Assembly (NCBI GenBank): GCA_937625935.1
Contig: OW569353.1
Span: 62,001 to 126,000, forward strand
Length of the DNA stretch: 64,000 nt
Source: Tetramitus jugosus
Lineage: Eukaryota; Heterolobosea; Eutetramitea; Acrasida; Vahlkampfiidae
Direction: 5' to 3'
Position numbers and translations under genes: made by a program. Below, one piece after another: positions 12,601 through 23,500 of this stretch. Each line of letters opens with the position of its first letter. Position 1 is the stretch's first letter. Under the pieces are notes generated by a model. It saw only the letters and a list, made by a program, of their open reading frames with translations, was not told where the DNA came from and made no database searches.

Positions 12601-12824
12601 TAAAAGAGCTCTGGAGAAAAAAGATTGCTGTTTGGTGGAAATTGTGGCAGCTGAGGTAGTGTCGGATAATTTGTTTGTTGCAGTAACTGTGTGAACGAAA
12701 ATGGAGAAGCCCTCGTGTTGTTATTACTGTTGTTGGCCGCTGCCGTTGTTGTGACTTGGTCTTGGGACGCTCCATCAAAGGATGGAGACGATTCTGAAGA
12801 TGAGGGAGATAACTTCCTTTTCAT
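9615..12824 (-). CDS. Gln/Asn-rich protein with alpha-helical C-terminal half
   Basis: 1,069 residues from the ATG at 12824 (MKRKLSPSSSES). The longer open frame to 12923 begins at a GTG and is not used, although an upstream exon cannot be excluded. Residues 1 to about 540 are dominated by Gln, Asn, Ser, Pro and His runs. The rest is ordered and mostly helical (from about SLSDMMQFQLNLTQLSDFYHQ on), broken by Ser-rich loops. The combination of a basic KRKLSPSS N-terminus, a polyQ region and a large helical domain resembles transcription regulators, distantly recalling the fungal transcription-factor middle homology region. No zinc cluster or other DNA-binding motif is visible. Function unknown. 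It is tail-to-tail with the coiled-coil gene, 54 bp apart. Confidence 0.8.
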   Translation of the reverse strand: MKRKLSPSSSESSPSFDGASQDQVTTTAAANNSNNNTRASPFSFTQLLQQTNYPTLPQLPQFPPNSNLFSPELFYQQQQQPPQPLTFAYSPTTQQQTQTQQLQQQHPLFAYSQAFPATTVAIASPTRTTTSNVCSYNNDQQQQQPLFQQSQQQLQPQPVVFDSYATNMFIPPQQQQQQPSINYDLIFSAAQQQQELLPLLESSPSLHPQQQQHLPQSSYYSYNNNNLGTTNNNDSMKALLLMNNSKHINSGSSSSSRERSNSNHSNNNGATSPLQRQQPINNNNLVQVTQLPTVVVPSSTITTSSTTATIGRPLISSNNNNLILLDNHTTTTTTNNNERSSVNVTLPHPSQPIVPSYSQQLQNVQYRIQEQSQVQKQKEDLLNLKQQELLDLMREMHHHSQTSQQQQPLYASSSLSSPSMTQPSYPHHHHHLQQQLQQQVQSISVHTNNNNNNNNDGKRKGSVSTQQQQQQQKVNDSTMNTRMIVPSLMFNNRIQSLSDMMQFQLNLTQLSDFYHQYVSFGMPMLSKSVLRSIIFQLSCQSMDFPYFDGHNEDEDAALDRFVPQATPFYCPQYLLAASSSSSSTAQQQQPNIMIIPASLTSDASSSSSSSSNNSGSGKGSGSFSRMILFFAIMTFSLQRMGKRKLALEYFENAWLLLNRELEWMNTHLQQTRSSDMVDMACGCILLCYYSLAEIGDLGSFRVTFLMTQANMYFTMLKKARDLTSEERLKMGFVQRYMTQIMFLSEQVTLNSGEEDREVKDSDGSGNSDSGEERDRSNRLSTSSIATVSSTTSHHFYGSYGGVLNTSSLGDTSSSSDGSSDSLTDRARTATPTSSNESTGGISPSFACNMDQAYRSALKFYKRMSKKVDMMSTVQSQETIEFLDKAKIAMVQQLNYRVSEESLSFVRFLSNSFDLSFTAAKIQLLSERLQIDEALELAKELTGKIERFTNFYLCPLSVHYVSTVCKFLLSQLKAQCYFGDMDISKTESIASYLERNTEALKKLQDMYGIAFRFDRLLHDMTIALQDYRSIISNRRTDNEAQQFQYTYETSKRQKLGHDSNPSIQNVYRPQ

Positions 12825-13233
12825 TTGACGTATTGGTGGTGAAACAACTTTGTTTGTTTGTGTGTTGTGGTTCGTGCTGTTGTTCGTTTGTGTGGGGTGA
12901 TGTGGATTGTTGAGAGCCAACACCGTTGTTTGCCAAAGTGGATTGACAGGAGAACTTCTTCCCAGGCAAAATCAGAACAGGTTGCGTTATGAGGGGGTGA
13001 GTAGGGCGGAAAAGGAATGCGCAGTTGCCAGATTCAAGTAGTTTTTCCGCACGTTACTGAACTCGACCACGTTACAAGTCCAAGCATGGTGCGATAATCA
13101 CAGTCGTGGTTTTGGGCGTCAAGAGCTTTGTCTACTTTGAGACAAAGCAGAATCCCGTTGGCGGAATGAAAGCGTTGGGAACGATTCACCCAAGTTTGAT
13201 TTAATCGAATGCAAAGCTTGAATTTTCAAGTGA
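12825..13233. other. Intergenic region upstream of the Gln/Asn-rich gene
   Basis: About 409 bp. The frame of the downstream (minus-strand) gene stays open to 12923 without an ATG, so this stretch may hold its 5' UTR or a small first exon. No RNA gene was recognised. Confidence 0.4.
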
Positions 13234-15285
13234 TCAGCAGGCAACTGCTTGTTTTTTAGTCTCGTTAGTCGATGCTTGTTCAGTTTGGGGCTCCAATTCA
13301 TCTATCTCTTCTTCCATTAGGGTGATCCAATTCATGATTCGTAGGCCATCGTCGCTTCGGCCGTCGGTTTGCATTTTGGTTGCTTTTTGTTCACATTCTT
13401 CGATTCTTGAATTGAGGGAACCAACATGGGTCTTCATATTTTTGTTCTTTTGATACTTTTTCAGTTTGAGTCGAATCAGCTTGAGTGACAGATTCAAGTG
13501 ATCTCTCACCTTAGTCTTTTCGGGAGACAGTGGCTGTGTTTCTTTCTTTAGTTCGTTGAGTTCATACTCTATGACCTTCACACTTTCAACCGGTATGTCT
13601 GAAGCTTGAGGGAAAGCAACATGTTGTTTTTGGGGCTGTGACTTCTCTTCATTGACAACCTGTTGAACAGGTGCAGGTTCCGATTCTTCTTTTGGAGAAG
13701 TTTCTACCGGTTGCTCTTTGGACGGAATAACATCAGGTGTCGGTTGTCTTTCCTCTTTCTTCTCCTGTGGCAGTTCCTCCGTATTTACAGTTTGAGTGAT
13801 GGGCTCTGGATTCGCTTGGGTACTGACTGGTGCAGCTGTTGTTGCTTCTGCCTTTGTCTCAAGCGATAGATTACTTAATTCTTCCAACAATTCTTCTTCA
13901 TCGAATTCTAGCTCGGATACTGCTCGAATCTGTTCCATTCCCATGCTCATCACCCGTTGGACATCAGAAAAGTCTGTCATCGATTGAGCCACTTCATCCA
14001 GTGTGGATTCTACATCCATATTCGTCAAATTTTCGTTCATTATGTTCAAACATTGCGAGCCTTCTCGCAATGTTTGCAACACTTCCTGATCAGTGTTTGA
14101 TTGCTCAATCTGAGACACCAATTGATGAATATTCAACAAATATTTCTCTCGCTTCTCAGCCACCTTCTCCAACAGCTTTTTCCGAGTAATGGCATACTTG
14201 GCTTGACTTCTTTGATTCTTCTTAATGAGATCAGTTGCCTCCATTGTCAATTCATGGACAGTGTCTCGCAACCGTTGTTGTTGCTTCTCCAACATGTTCA
14301 ATGTTTCCTTGAGTTGAATAATGCCTCTGTAAGATTCTTCAAATCGCTGGTTGCTAGCCATAATTTTCGCATCACTCGTTCGATCTGCCGGTGAATCATA
14401 CAATCTCAATCCTCTTCTATTATCTGACAGATGGATCACTGTTCCTGGTCCCTCGCGTGTAATATAATTCAAAATGAGATGAATGTTCGATGTAGACAGT
14501 TTGAATCTCTCTGAAAAATAAAGTTCCTTGAGCTCAGAAGGGCACAACATCAAATCCAAATAGCTCGTCTTGTTCCGATACACCTTATTCACCAGTCCAT
14601 CCACCAACGAGATCAACTGTTTCATCACAACAAACGATTTGTCATCTTCAATACTGAGAGATGATGAAACGGAGGAAGAAGCACTCATGGCAGTGCTCTG
14701 TGCACTGGAGAATGAGCCATTGGAAGCAGAGGACTGATTGGACTGAGAGGAGAACATCCATGACGCTGGCTTAATGAGTACATTCTTGATGAACCAACCA
14801 CCGATACCTTGTTCTTGACCATCGGTTGCATACAGTGATTTAAACTCTGACAACTCAATCAAATTTCCCATTTTTTGCATTTCATTCTAAAGTATACAAT
14901 CAACCAACAACACAAACACAATTTGTTAACAAATTCAATCAATCACAATAATAAAAAACCAAAATCAAAAACAAAATTTTTTGACATCACATACAATAAC
15001 AGTCATCCAACCAAGTGGAATCTCAGTGGATTGAAGCTTATTGGGATCTCTCGAAGTTCTTGTCATGTACATTCTCAGTTGCGACATTTTCACGACCATG
15101 ACATTCTTGTATTCACATGCTTCGTGCACCACTCGTTCCCACAAGTGAATTTTCGTGTCCCATTCATGCGGGTTCACTGAACGAGACGGTCTAAAGTTGG
15201 TCATGTAGAAAAACATGTTCTCATCACTGGACCACTCGGGTATCACAGTCTCAAGATGCCTGTCAAGATCATTGATCAACACCAT
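13234..15285 (-). CDS. CHMP7: CHMP7-type ESCRT-III protein, two exons
   Basis: Exons 15285-14995 and 14886-13234 join across a 108-bp intron (GTATGT...TTTAG) to a 647-residue protein. The join yields GWMTVI-NEMQKMGNLIELSEF, which aligns without gaps to the equivalent stretch of animal CHMP7. The N-terminus holds the CHMP7-specific tandem winged-helix region (PEWSSDENMFFYMTNFR, WDTKIHLW, WFIKNVLIKPASWMF). An Snf7 helical core follows at about 270-440, with an acidic MIM-like end (FDEEELLEELSNLSLE). CHMP7 recruits ESCRT-III to the nuclear envelope with LEM2 in animals and yeast. Unusual is a C-terminal addition of about 200 residues: a Pro/Glu/Gln-rich linker, then a basic helical segment not seen in animal CHMP7. 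Confidence 0.92.
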
Positions 15286-15420
15286 CTTTTTTTCCTTTGT
15301 TGTTATTATGTTGTTATGTTGTTGTGATGTAGTTTTTTTGTTCGAAAATGCCAGAGGATCAAAAAAGGATAATAGTCCGGCCGAAATATTTGATTGTCAT
15401 TTTTTAATGAGCTGCTTTGC

Positions 15421-16203
15421 TTATTCTGTCGGCTTGACAGGTTTCTTGTTCATGTATTGCTTGAACTTTCTCTGTCCTTTGATAAACACTCCAGAGAGTG
15501 CTGCCTCACGCGGTACTTGTTTTCCCTTTGTGCTCTCAAAGCTAATTGGCAATCCCATATTTTTCATTGCGAGTTGCTCTGGTGTGAGCTTGGCATCTTC
15601 TATTCTCTTCTTCTCCAGTTCTAGCTCTCTAATACGATTTGCTTCAGCTTCCTCTTCTTGCTTCTTCTTTTCCTCCAAGAGCTTTTTTCTTTTGGCTTCT
15701 TCTTCCTCCAAATCTCTACCATACTTTTTACGTGATCGATCAATAGTGTCCTCTGGTTGGTGTGCTCTGCCTGATCTTCCCACAGTGGCTTGTGACCTAC
15801 TGTTTCTGTGATCATGAGACTCATCTCTGTGTGAATGAGCGCTTCCTCTGCTACGATACTGCCCGTCATTTTCTGGCCTCCTATTTCTCCGATCTCCGCT
15901 TCTTTCGTCATCCGCAGTAGTTCCTCTTCTGTAGTGTGACTGTCTGCTGTTGTGATCATCATTTCGACCACTACCACCACCACCACCACCACCATGATAG
16001 CCATCTCTTCTTGTCGTATGCCTGCTACTGCTTTCACTGTAATGATGATCACTGCCTTCATCTAAACGCCTTCTCTTTCGATCGTCGTGTCTCTCGCGTT
16101 GTTGTTGTTGTTCATTGTGTGAATCATGATGAAAATCTCTTCGTTTTCTATTGTTGTTGTTATCATTGCTGTGATCATATCGTCGATGATGAGAATCTGA
16201 CAT
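15421..16203 (-). CDS. SNRNP27: U4/U6.U5 tri-snRNP 27 kDa protein
   Basis: 260 residues. The C-terminus carries the family signature MKNMGLPISFESTKGKQV...RKFKQYMNKK (family form MGF-xxFDTTKGK...RKYRQYMNR). In animals this protein sits in the pre-B spliceosome and affects 5' splice-site choice. Residues 1 to about 190 are Arg/Ser/Asp/His-rich (RS-like) with a Gly run, followed by a charged helix EEEEAKRKKLLEEKKKQEEE. The start at 16203 (MSDSHHRRYDHS) is preferred over the longer frame to 16305, because the extra residues look like untranslated sequence. Confidence 0.92.
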   Translation of the reverse strand: MSDSHHRRYDHSNDNNNNRKRRDFHHDSHNEQQQQRERHDDRKRRRLDEGSDHHYSESSSRHTTRRDGYHGGGGGGGSGRNDDHNSRQSHYRRGTTADDERSGDRRNRRPENDGQYRSRGSAHSHRDESHDHRNSRSQATVGRSGRAHQPEDTIDRSRKKYGRDLEEEEAKRKKLLEEKKKQEEEAEANRIRELELEKKRIEDAKLTPEQLAMKNMGLPISFESTKGKQVPREAALSGVFIKGQRKFKQYMNKKPVKPTE

Positions 16204-16524
16204 TGTTTGTTGTTTTTTTTCTTTTGTTGAAGCTTGATCGTTTTGGTTTGGCTTCAACGAAGAGACTGGACTGCTGAGGTCAGCCAACAAGAAATTGAGA
16301 TTCAATCAAAGGATAAGAGTTTCTGTGTCAATATCTGATTTGGAACGCGAAATTAACTCCTTGATCCAAGGAATGCCACACGAAGCATTTACCGGATGCT
16401 GTAGAATGTCCAATTCAATTTATTCTCTGGTCTTCAGTAAATACATGTATCAAATTGTTCGGCTTCTTTACTGTAGTTGAAAGAGCGCAAGGAATCAACG
16501 GCTCCTTTTCTCAACGGCTTGCTT
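16204..16524. other. Intergenic region
   Basis: About 320 bp between SNRNP27's start and the 3' end of the small ORF at 16525-16782. Only short overlapping frames are present. Nothing was recognised. Confidence 0.4.
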
Positions 16525-16782
16525 TCACTCTTGCGCTTTCTGGGATGTATCCGCTCTGGAGCGATTCTCTCCCTTGAAGTACACGTATCCTTTTGGGTCA
16601 ACTGTAGTGCTATGAGGGGCATCACTGGGTTTTGGTGACGGTTGACTGGGGTCTGGAGTTGGGTTTGGATACGGATGCGCTGTGGTGCTCTTGAGAGGGG
16701 GTTGAACAGTTGGAATAGGGGCCTCTCTGAACCGGCGCACATAGGAACCCAGTTGGGTCTTGATTCGATTGAGCAAACTCAT
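16525..16782 (-). CDS. Small protein of unknown function
   Basis: An 85-residue ORF with an ATG start: MSLLNRIKTQLGSYVRRFRE, a Pro-rich middle (NPTPDPSQPSPKP), then DPKGYVYFKGENRSRAD. The N-terminus is an amphipathic basic helix with no acidic residue before position 20, of the kind seen in mitochondrial targeting or small inner-membrane subunits. The DPKGYVYF-K-G segment loosely recalls small complex-I-associated proteins, but I cannot place it. It could also be a non-coding frame; other open frames overlap it. Confidence 0.45.
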   Translation of the reverse strand: MSLLNRIKTQLGSYVRRFREAPIPTVQPPLKSTTAHPYPNPTPDPSQPSPKPSDAPHSTTVDPKGYVYFKGENRSRADTSQKAQE

Positions 16783-17564
16783 GTCTTTTCGTTTTGCGAT
16801 TTCGGATCGGCAATAATGACTTTTTGGTTGGTGGTATTTTCACGCGGTTATTTTGAGTGAAATGACCTTTTCGACCACTGTGTGAAACAAGGATTGCGCC
16901 GCTTCAGGGTATGTCAAGAAGTATCCTGCAACGTTGGAAGGATCGTGGTGGCCCCTCTACACGCAAGACAATCACCAACGTTGGGCTTATTCAATAACAG
17001 CGAGGTGAATTACCCACCGTGTGATGCCTATTCATGAATGCTTGCTTGGATCGTTCTATCCGATTGCGCTCTAATGTTTCACATGAAAGCGGAAGCTGGA
17101 CAGCTAGATTCTTCGTTTTTCTTCTCCATGCAAATCTGTTGTTTCACACACCGATTGGACTTACCAAGAAACCTTTTTTTAGATTATAAATGGATATCGA
17201 AACCAAAAGGTGCATGATACTGATATCCAGTCGATTGAAGTTGATGCAAGACCCCTTACTTGTTCTTTTATGGTGGTGGTGCGTGGCGAATGCGGGTGAC
17301 CCTCTACTTCAAATTATCACAACACGACACTTGACGCATGCCAGCCATAATTCCGTTTAGACAATTAAATCTCCTTCATCCATTGCCTTTTCACACGGAT
17401 TGCTCGGATACCCACCCTTCCGCTGATGGTTGGGTGCCTCATATTTCAGCACGGTTCAACAATCCGTTCTCACTGCCTCTTTTGCTCTAAAAACACAACA
17501 AAGTTCCAATAAGCAGATTTCAGCCATAACATTATAAAGTCTTCCCACGCATTTATATTGAGCT
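16783..17564. other. Long divergent upstream region of the giant gene
   Basis: About 782 bp without a convincing reading frame, the longest gap outside the retroelement patch. It presumably contains the promoter and 5' UTR of the giant secreted-protein gene. An AT-rich TTTATATTGAGCT precedes its ATG. No tRNA, snRNA or repeat was recognised. Confidence 0.5.
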
Positions 17565-20500
17565 ATGTCAACAACAAGTATTGCTCTCAAAGCTTGCTTG
17601 TTAGTGTTGTTGATCCTGAACACTCTCGTGTTAACTCAACAACAACAAGATGTTCAATGCTTTGGCATTGCTTCATCTTCTGCTGCAACAGTGTGCTCAG
17701 GACACGGATCCTGTTCTTTCACTGACGTTTGCTACTGTGAGCCATTCTATGGTGGATCTCAGTGTCAATTGTATCTGGGTAACGCACTAGGTGCTTCTTC
17801 CTCCAATCCTGGTAAATCCTGTTTCCATGTTCACAGAGCCAATTATACGTTGCCCTCTGGTGTCTACTGGATCAGTCCTAGCGGTGTGTCATCCTCTTCG
17901 TTCAGAGTGTATTGCGACATGAACGACAAGGATGAGTTTGGTAATGCTGGTTACACTGTGATTCAAAGAAGAGAACCATCGACTGCAAGTCAAAATTTTA
18001 ATCAAGATTGGGCGACTTATGCTGCGGGATTTGGCGCCATTGGTAAGTCTCACTGGCTCGGTAATGACAAGATTTCACTCTTGACCAAATCAGCATCTCA
18101 CATGCTGAGAATTCAAATGGTGTACAAGGGTGTGGGTTACAAGGCCAATTATCGTCAATTCTCTGTGGGCGACAGTGTCGCAAATTACAAGTTATCTGTT
18201 TCTGGCTACAGTTATGATGATCAATACTGGACATCTACTGGCTACATTGAAGGGGACTCTGCTGTTCCAGTTCTAGGTTCATGTGGTCAAAAGTTGGATG
18301 GTCTTGATCCAAGAGACAGTTTCTCTGTTCAGAACAATGCCCTGTTCAGTACCAATAATAGGGACAATGATTTGTATTCTTATCAACATATGGCAAATTA
18401 TTATGGTGCTGGTTGGTGGTGGAGCAGTGGAAATGTTTACTCCAATCTCAACGGAGTTTACAAGAATGGAACATACACTGGTGTTGCCAATGGTATTGTC
18501 TGGGTAGGCAGAGAGAACACTCTTTCTTACTCTATTCCAGAGGTTACCATGAAGGTCCGTTTGGCTTCATACACTTGCAAGAATAGAACTGTTTCATGCT
18601 CTGGTCATGGTATCTGTAATGAGTTGGATCAGTGCGTTTGTGATGCTGGATTCCTCGGATCCGACTGCTCAGATCATGTCGATAGAACTTGCAATGGAAT
18701 TTTGTCCACTAATGCAACTGTTTGTGCTGGTCACGGACAGTGCGTTGGTCATGACAAGTGCAACTGTGACTATGGGTATGGTGGATCGTTTTGTGCAACA
18801 AGATTGACGTTGGGTGCTACTGCTGATTTCCCTGGAAGACACTGCTTCCAAATTCACAGATCTAACAACGCACTCCCATCTGGAATTTATTGGATCAATC
18901 CAAAGAATGTTACTGGTGGTGCATTCCAAGTGTATTGTGACATGGATGACAAGGACTTGTTTGGCAATGCTGGATGGACTGTCATCCAAAGAAGAGAGCC
19001 ATCAACAGCTTGTTTCGATTTTAACCAACATTGGAATTCTTACAAGACCGGTTTTGGTAACTTAAACACGTCTCATTGGCTCGGTAACGAAAATATTTAT
19101 ACCATTACCAGTTCAGATTCGTTCGAGCTTAGGATTGACATGCAAAGACGTGGTGTTTCTTACAAGGCAAATTACAATGTTTTCTCTGTCGGTAGTCAAG
19201 CAACTTCGTATAGACTGACCACATCTGGTTATTCGTACGATACTGTCTACTGGGCAGGTAATGGCTACTACATCTCTACGAACCCATTGAATCTGGATAA
19301 ACAGATCCACCAACAGTTGGACAGATGCGGAACTGTGCGTGATGGTGTTGATCCAAAAGATGGTTTCTCTGCTCACACTAATGCCATGTTCAGTACATAC
19401 GACAAGGACAATGACGGCTATTCTTATCAGAATATGGCTAGTTACTATGGTGCAGGTTGGTGGTGGATGAGCAGCGGTAATGTTTTAGCCAACTTGAACG
19501 GTGTTTCCAAGAATGGAACATACTCTGGTGTTACAAATGGTATTGTCTGGAATTCTGACAATAGTTACTCGATGAATGACGTGGTGATGAAGATTAGACC
19601 ACGTTCATACAAATGTAAGAATTCTGCTGTCAGTTGTAGTGGTCATGGATCTTGTGATGGTTATGATACCTCTGTTCCTCCACAAAACACCACTACCTGG
19701 TCGGATACCTGTACTTGTGATGAAGGTTTCTTTGGTGCTGATTGTTCAGATAGAGTTGATCGTTCTTGCCATGGATACTCAGCTACTCACAAGTATGTTT
19801 GTTCCACAAGAGGTACTTGTGTTGCTCAAGACACTTGTAAATGTCGACTAGGAGCAGCAGGAAAGCGATGCGAGAAAGTGATCGAATTGGGAACAGATCC
19901 ATCTTTCCCTGGTTATGATTGCTTCCATATTCATCGAGCAAACCCTGCATTGGCTTCAGGTGTCTACTATGTAAATCCTTCCAACACTACTGATGGTGTA
20001 TTTAAAGTGTACTGTGACATGGACGACAAGGATCAAAATGGTTATGCTGGTTGGACAGTTATCCAAAGACGTGAACCAGATACCGCTTGCTTTGATTTTA
20101 ACCAGAACTGGATTAATTATAGAGACGGTTTTGGTTCATTACAATCATCTTTCTGGCTCGGTAATGAACAAATCTATAATTTGACCAACAAGGCCTCTCA
20201 TGAGCTCAGAATCGACTTGGAGTTCGGAAAGAAGCTTTACAAGGCCAACTATGCTCAATTTTCAGTTGATTCAGCAGCCACTAAATACCGTTTGAAGGTT
20301 AGTGGGTACAGTTACGACACTATGTATTGGACATCTGCTGGCTATACCATTTCAAGCAATCCTATGAAGTTGGATTCTATCTATCCAAAAATGGACCAGT
20401 GTGGTGTTAATTTGAACGGAATGGATCCAACAGATGGTTTTGCCGTTCAGAATGGAGCAATGTTCAGCACAAAGGACGCAGATAATGACGGCTATTCGTA

Positions 20501-23500
20501 TCAACACATGGCAAACTACTATGGCGCTGGTTGGTGGTGGATGAGCAGCGGTAACGTTGCATCCAATTTGAACGGAGTGTACAGAAACGGAACTTACAAA
20601 GTGGATAGCCTCTTGTGGCCAAGTTTCTCTACTTCATCAACATTCTCAGTAATGAAGATTAGACGTAATTCATACTCTTGTAAGAATAGAACAACTTCTT
20701 GCAGTGGCTATGGAGATTGTGATAGATATTCTACTCTCGTCACACCTGAGAAGATTTCTGTTTTCCAAGATATCTGCGTGTGTGATCTCGGTTTCTTTGG
20801 TGATGATTGTTCCGACAACTATCAAAGATCATGCAATGGAATTGAGGCCAAGGATCCAAATGTTTGCTCTGCCAAAGGCAAATGTGTGGCCCATGAAAGA
20901 TGCTTGTGTGATGTTGGATACGGTGGTAAAGCTTGCGAGAAGAAACTCAAACTCGGAACGGATCCTACTTTCCCTGGAGAGCATTGCTTCCATATTCATC
21001 GTTCTGACAGAACCCTTCCATCTGGAGTGTATTGGGTCAATCCAAACAATTCCACCGCTTTCCAAGTGTACTGTGACATGGATGATGTAGATCCTTCTGG
21101 TAATGCTGGATGGACTGTCATCCAAAGAAGAGAATCAGCTTCTTCTTGCTACAACTTCAATCAACCGTGGGTCGCCTATAGAAATGGATTTGGTTCGTTG
21201 TATACTTCTCACTGGCTCGGCAATAGACAAATCAATCTATTGACCACCACTACTGCTGGAATGGAGTTGAGAATTGATATGACTTATGGGTCAGATTCAT
21301 ACAAGGCTAACTATTACACTTTTGCGGTAAATAGTGAAGCTAATAGATATGGCCTCACCATTGGAGGTTTCAGTTATGATAGAGAGTACTGGGTTGGAAG
21401 CGGATACTTCGCAGCTACAAATCCAGTTAATTTGGACAAACAAATTCATCAACAACTAGACTCCTGTGGAGGTGTGATCGATGGATTGAGTCCTAATGAT
21501 GGTTTCGGAGCGCAAAATGGAGCTTCGTTCAGTACCAATGATAGAGACAATGATGGTTACTATTACCAACACATGGCAAACTACTATGGTGCTGGTTGGT
21601 GGTGGAGCAGCAGTGGAAATGTTTACTCAAATCTCAACGGCGCTTACAAGAATGGCACATATGCTGGAATCACCAATGGTATCATTTGGCCAGCATTGAA
21701 GAACACTGCTTCATATTCGATGCCATACACTGTGATGAAGATTCGACCTCGTTCATTCAACTGCAAGAACTCTACTTTCAGTTGCAGTGGACATGGTGAT
21801 TGTGATGCTTTAACCGACTGGATAAGTCCAAGCTACATGACCAAATGGAGAGACATGTGCATTTGTGATGAAGAAGCTGGATACTTTGGTCCTAACTGTG
21901 CCGATAGAAAGTACAGAACATGTGATGGTGTTGCCGCAAACAGCACTTGTGTTTGTAACGGGCATGGTGCATGCGTTGCTCAAGACACATGTAAGTGTGA
22001 AACAGGATATGGAGGCCTTTACTGCGAAGTTCGACTAGTATTAGGAGGAGACCGCACATTCCCTGGATTTGATTGTTTCCACATTCACAGGTCGAATCGA
22101 ACATTGTCATCTGGAGTCTATTGGATCAATCCAAAGAATGTTACTGGTGGTGCATTCCAAGTGTATTGTGACATGGATGACAAGGACTTGTTTGGCAATG
22201 CTGGATGGACTGTCATCCAAAGAAGAGAACCATCTACTTCATGTTACAACTTCAATCAGAATTGGGTGAATTATAGAGATGGATTTGGCGCCCTCAATTC
22301 ATCATTCTGGTTAGGTAATGAATACATTTATACTCTGTCAACCTCGGACCGCGCCAAGATGCAGTTACGTGTCGATATGGAGTACAAAGGAAGATTGTAC
22401 AACGCCAATTATGACACCTTCTCTTTGGGTAATGAGGCCAGCAAATACAAGTTAACAATCGGAGGTTACAGCTACGATCAACAGTATTGGACTGGTGATG
22501 GATATCATATTTCAACCAATCCATTATCGCTAGACTATGTTCATCCAGAGTTGAATGCTTGTGGTGCTCTTGTCGATGGTTTGAATCCCAAGGACTCTTT
22601 GTCATTATCAACCGGGGCATTATTCAGTACTAGAGATGCAGATAATGATGGATATTATTATCAACACATGGCAAACTACTATGGTGCTGGTTGGTGGTGG
22701 ATGAGTAGTGGCAATGTGAATGTAAATCTGAACGGTGCTTATCGCAATGGAACATATGCTGGCGTCTCGAATGGTATCTCATGGCAAGCACTTGAAGGAA
22801 CTTTGAACTATTCTCCAACGTATGTGTCCATGAAGGTTCGATCTAGATCATACACTTGCAAGAATAGAACTGTGTCTTGTTCCGGCAATGGAGATTGTGA
22901 TTACTACCTACAATCGTTAACTGGTAATTATGTTTCGTCGTGGAAAGACGTTTGCGTTTGCGATCCTGGTTTCATGGGAGACAATTGTGCTGATAATATC
23001 AATAGGATGTGTGGAGGTCTTCCATCAAGTAATCCAAACGTGTGTTCAGGAAATGGACAATGCATCGGTCAAGACATCTGCTCGTGTAATTTGGGATACG
23101 GTGGGGATGTTTGTGAGACCAAACTACAATTGGGAACAGAAAAGTCGTTCCCAGCTTCCCACTGTTTCCAAATTCACAGATCGAATCGCACACTCCCATC
23201 TGGAATTTATTGGATCAATCCAAAGAATGTTACTGGTGGTGCATTCCAAGTGTATTGTGACATGGATGACAAGGACTTGTTTGGCAATGCTGGATGGACT
23301 GTCATCCAAAGAAGAGAACCATCTACTTCATGTTACAACTTCAATCAGAATTGGGTGAATTATAGAGATGGATTTGGAGACTTGGATCTCTCTCACTGGT
23401 TGGGTAACGAAAAGGTGAATCAAATGACAACAACCTCTTCCATGAGCTTGCGAATCGATATGATTTATGACAAACAACTATACAAAGCAAACTATGCCGG

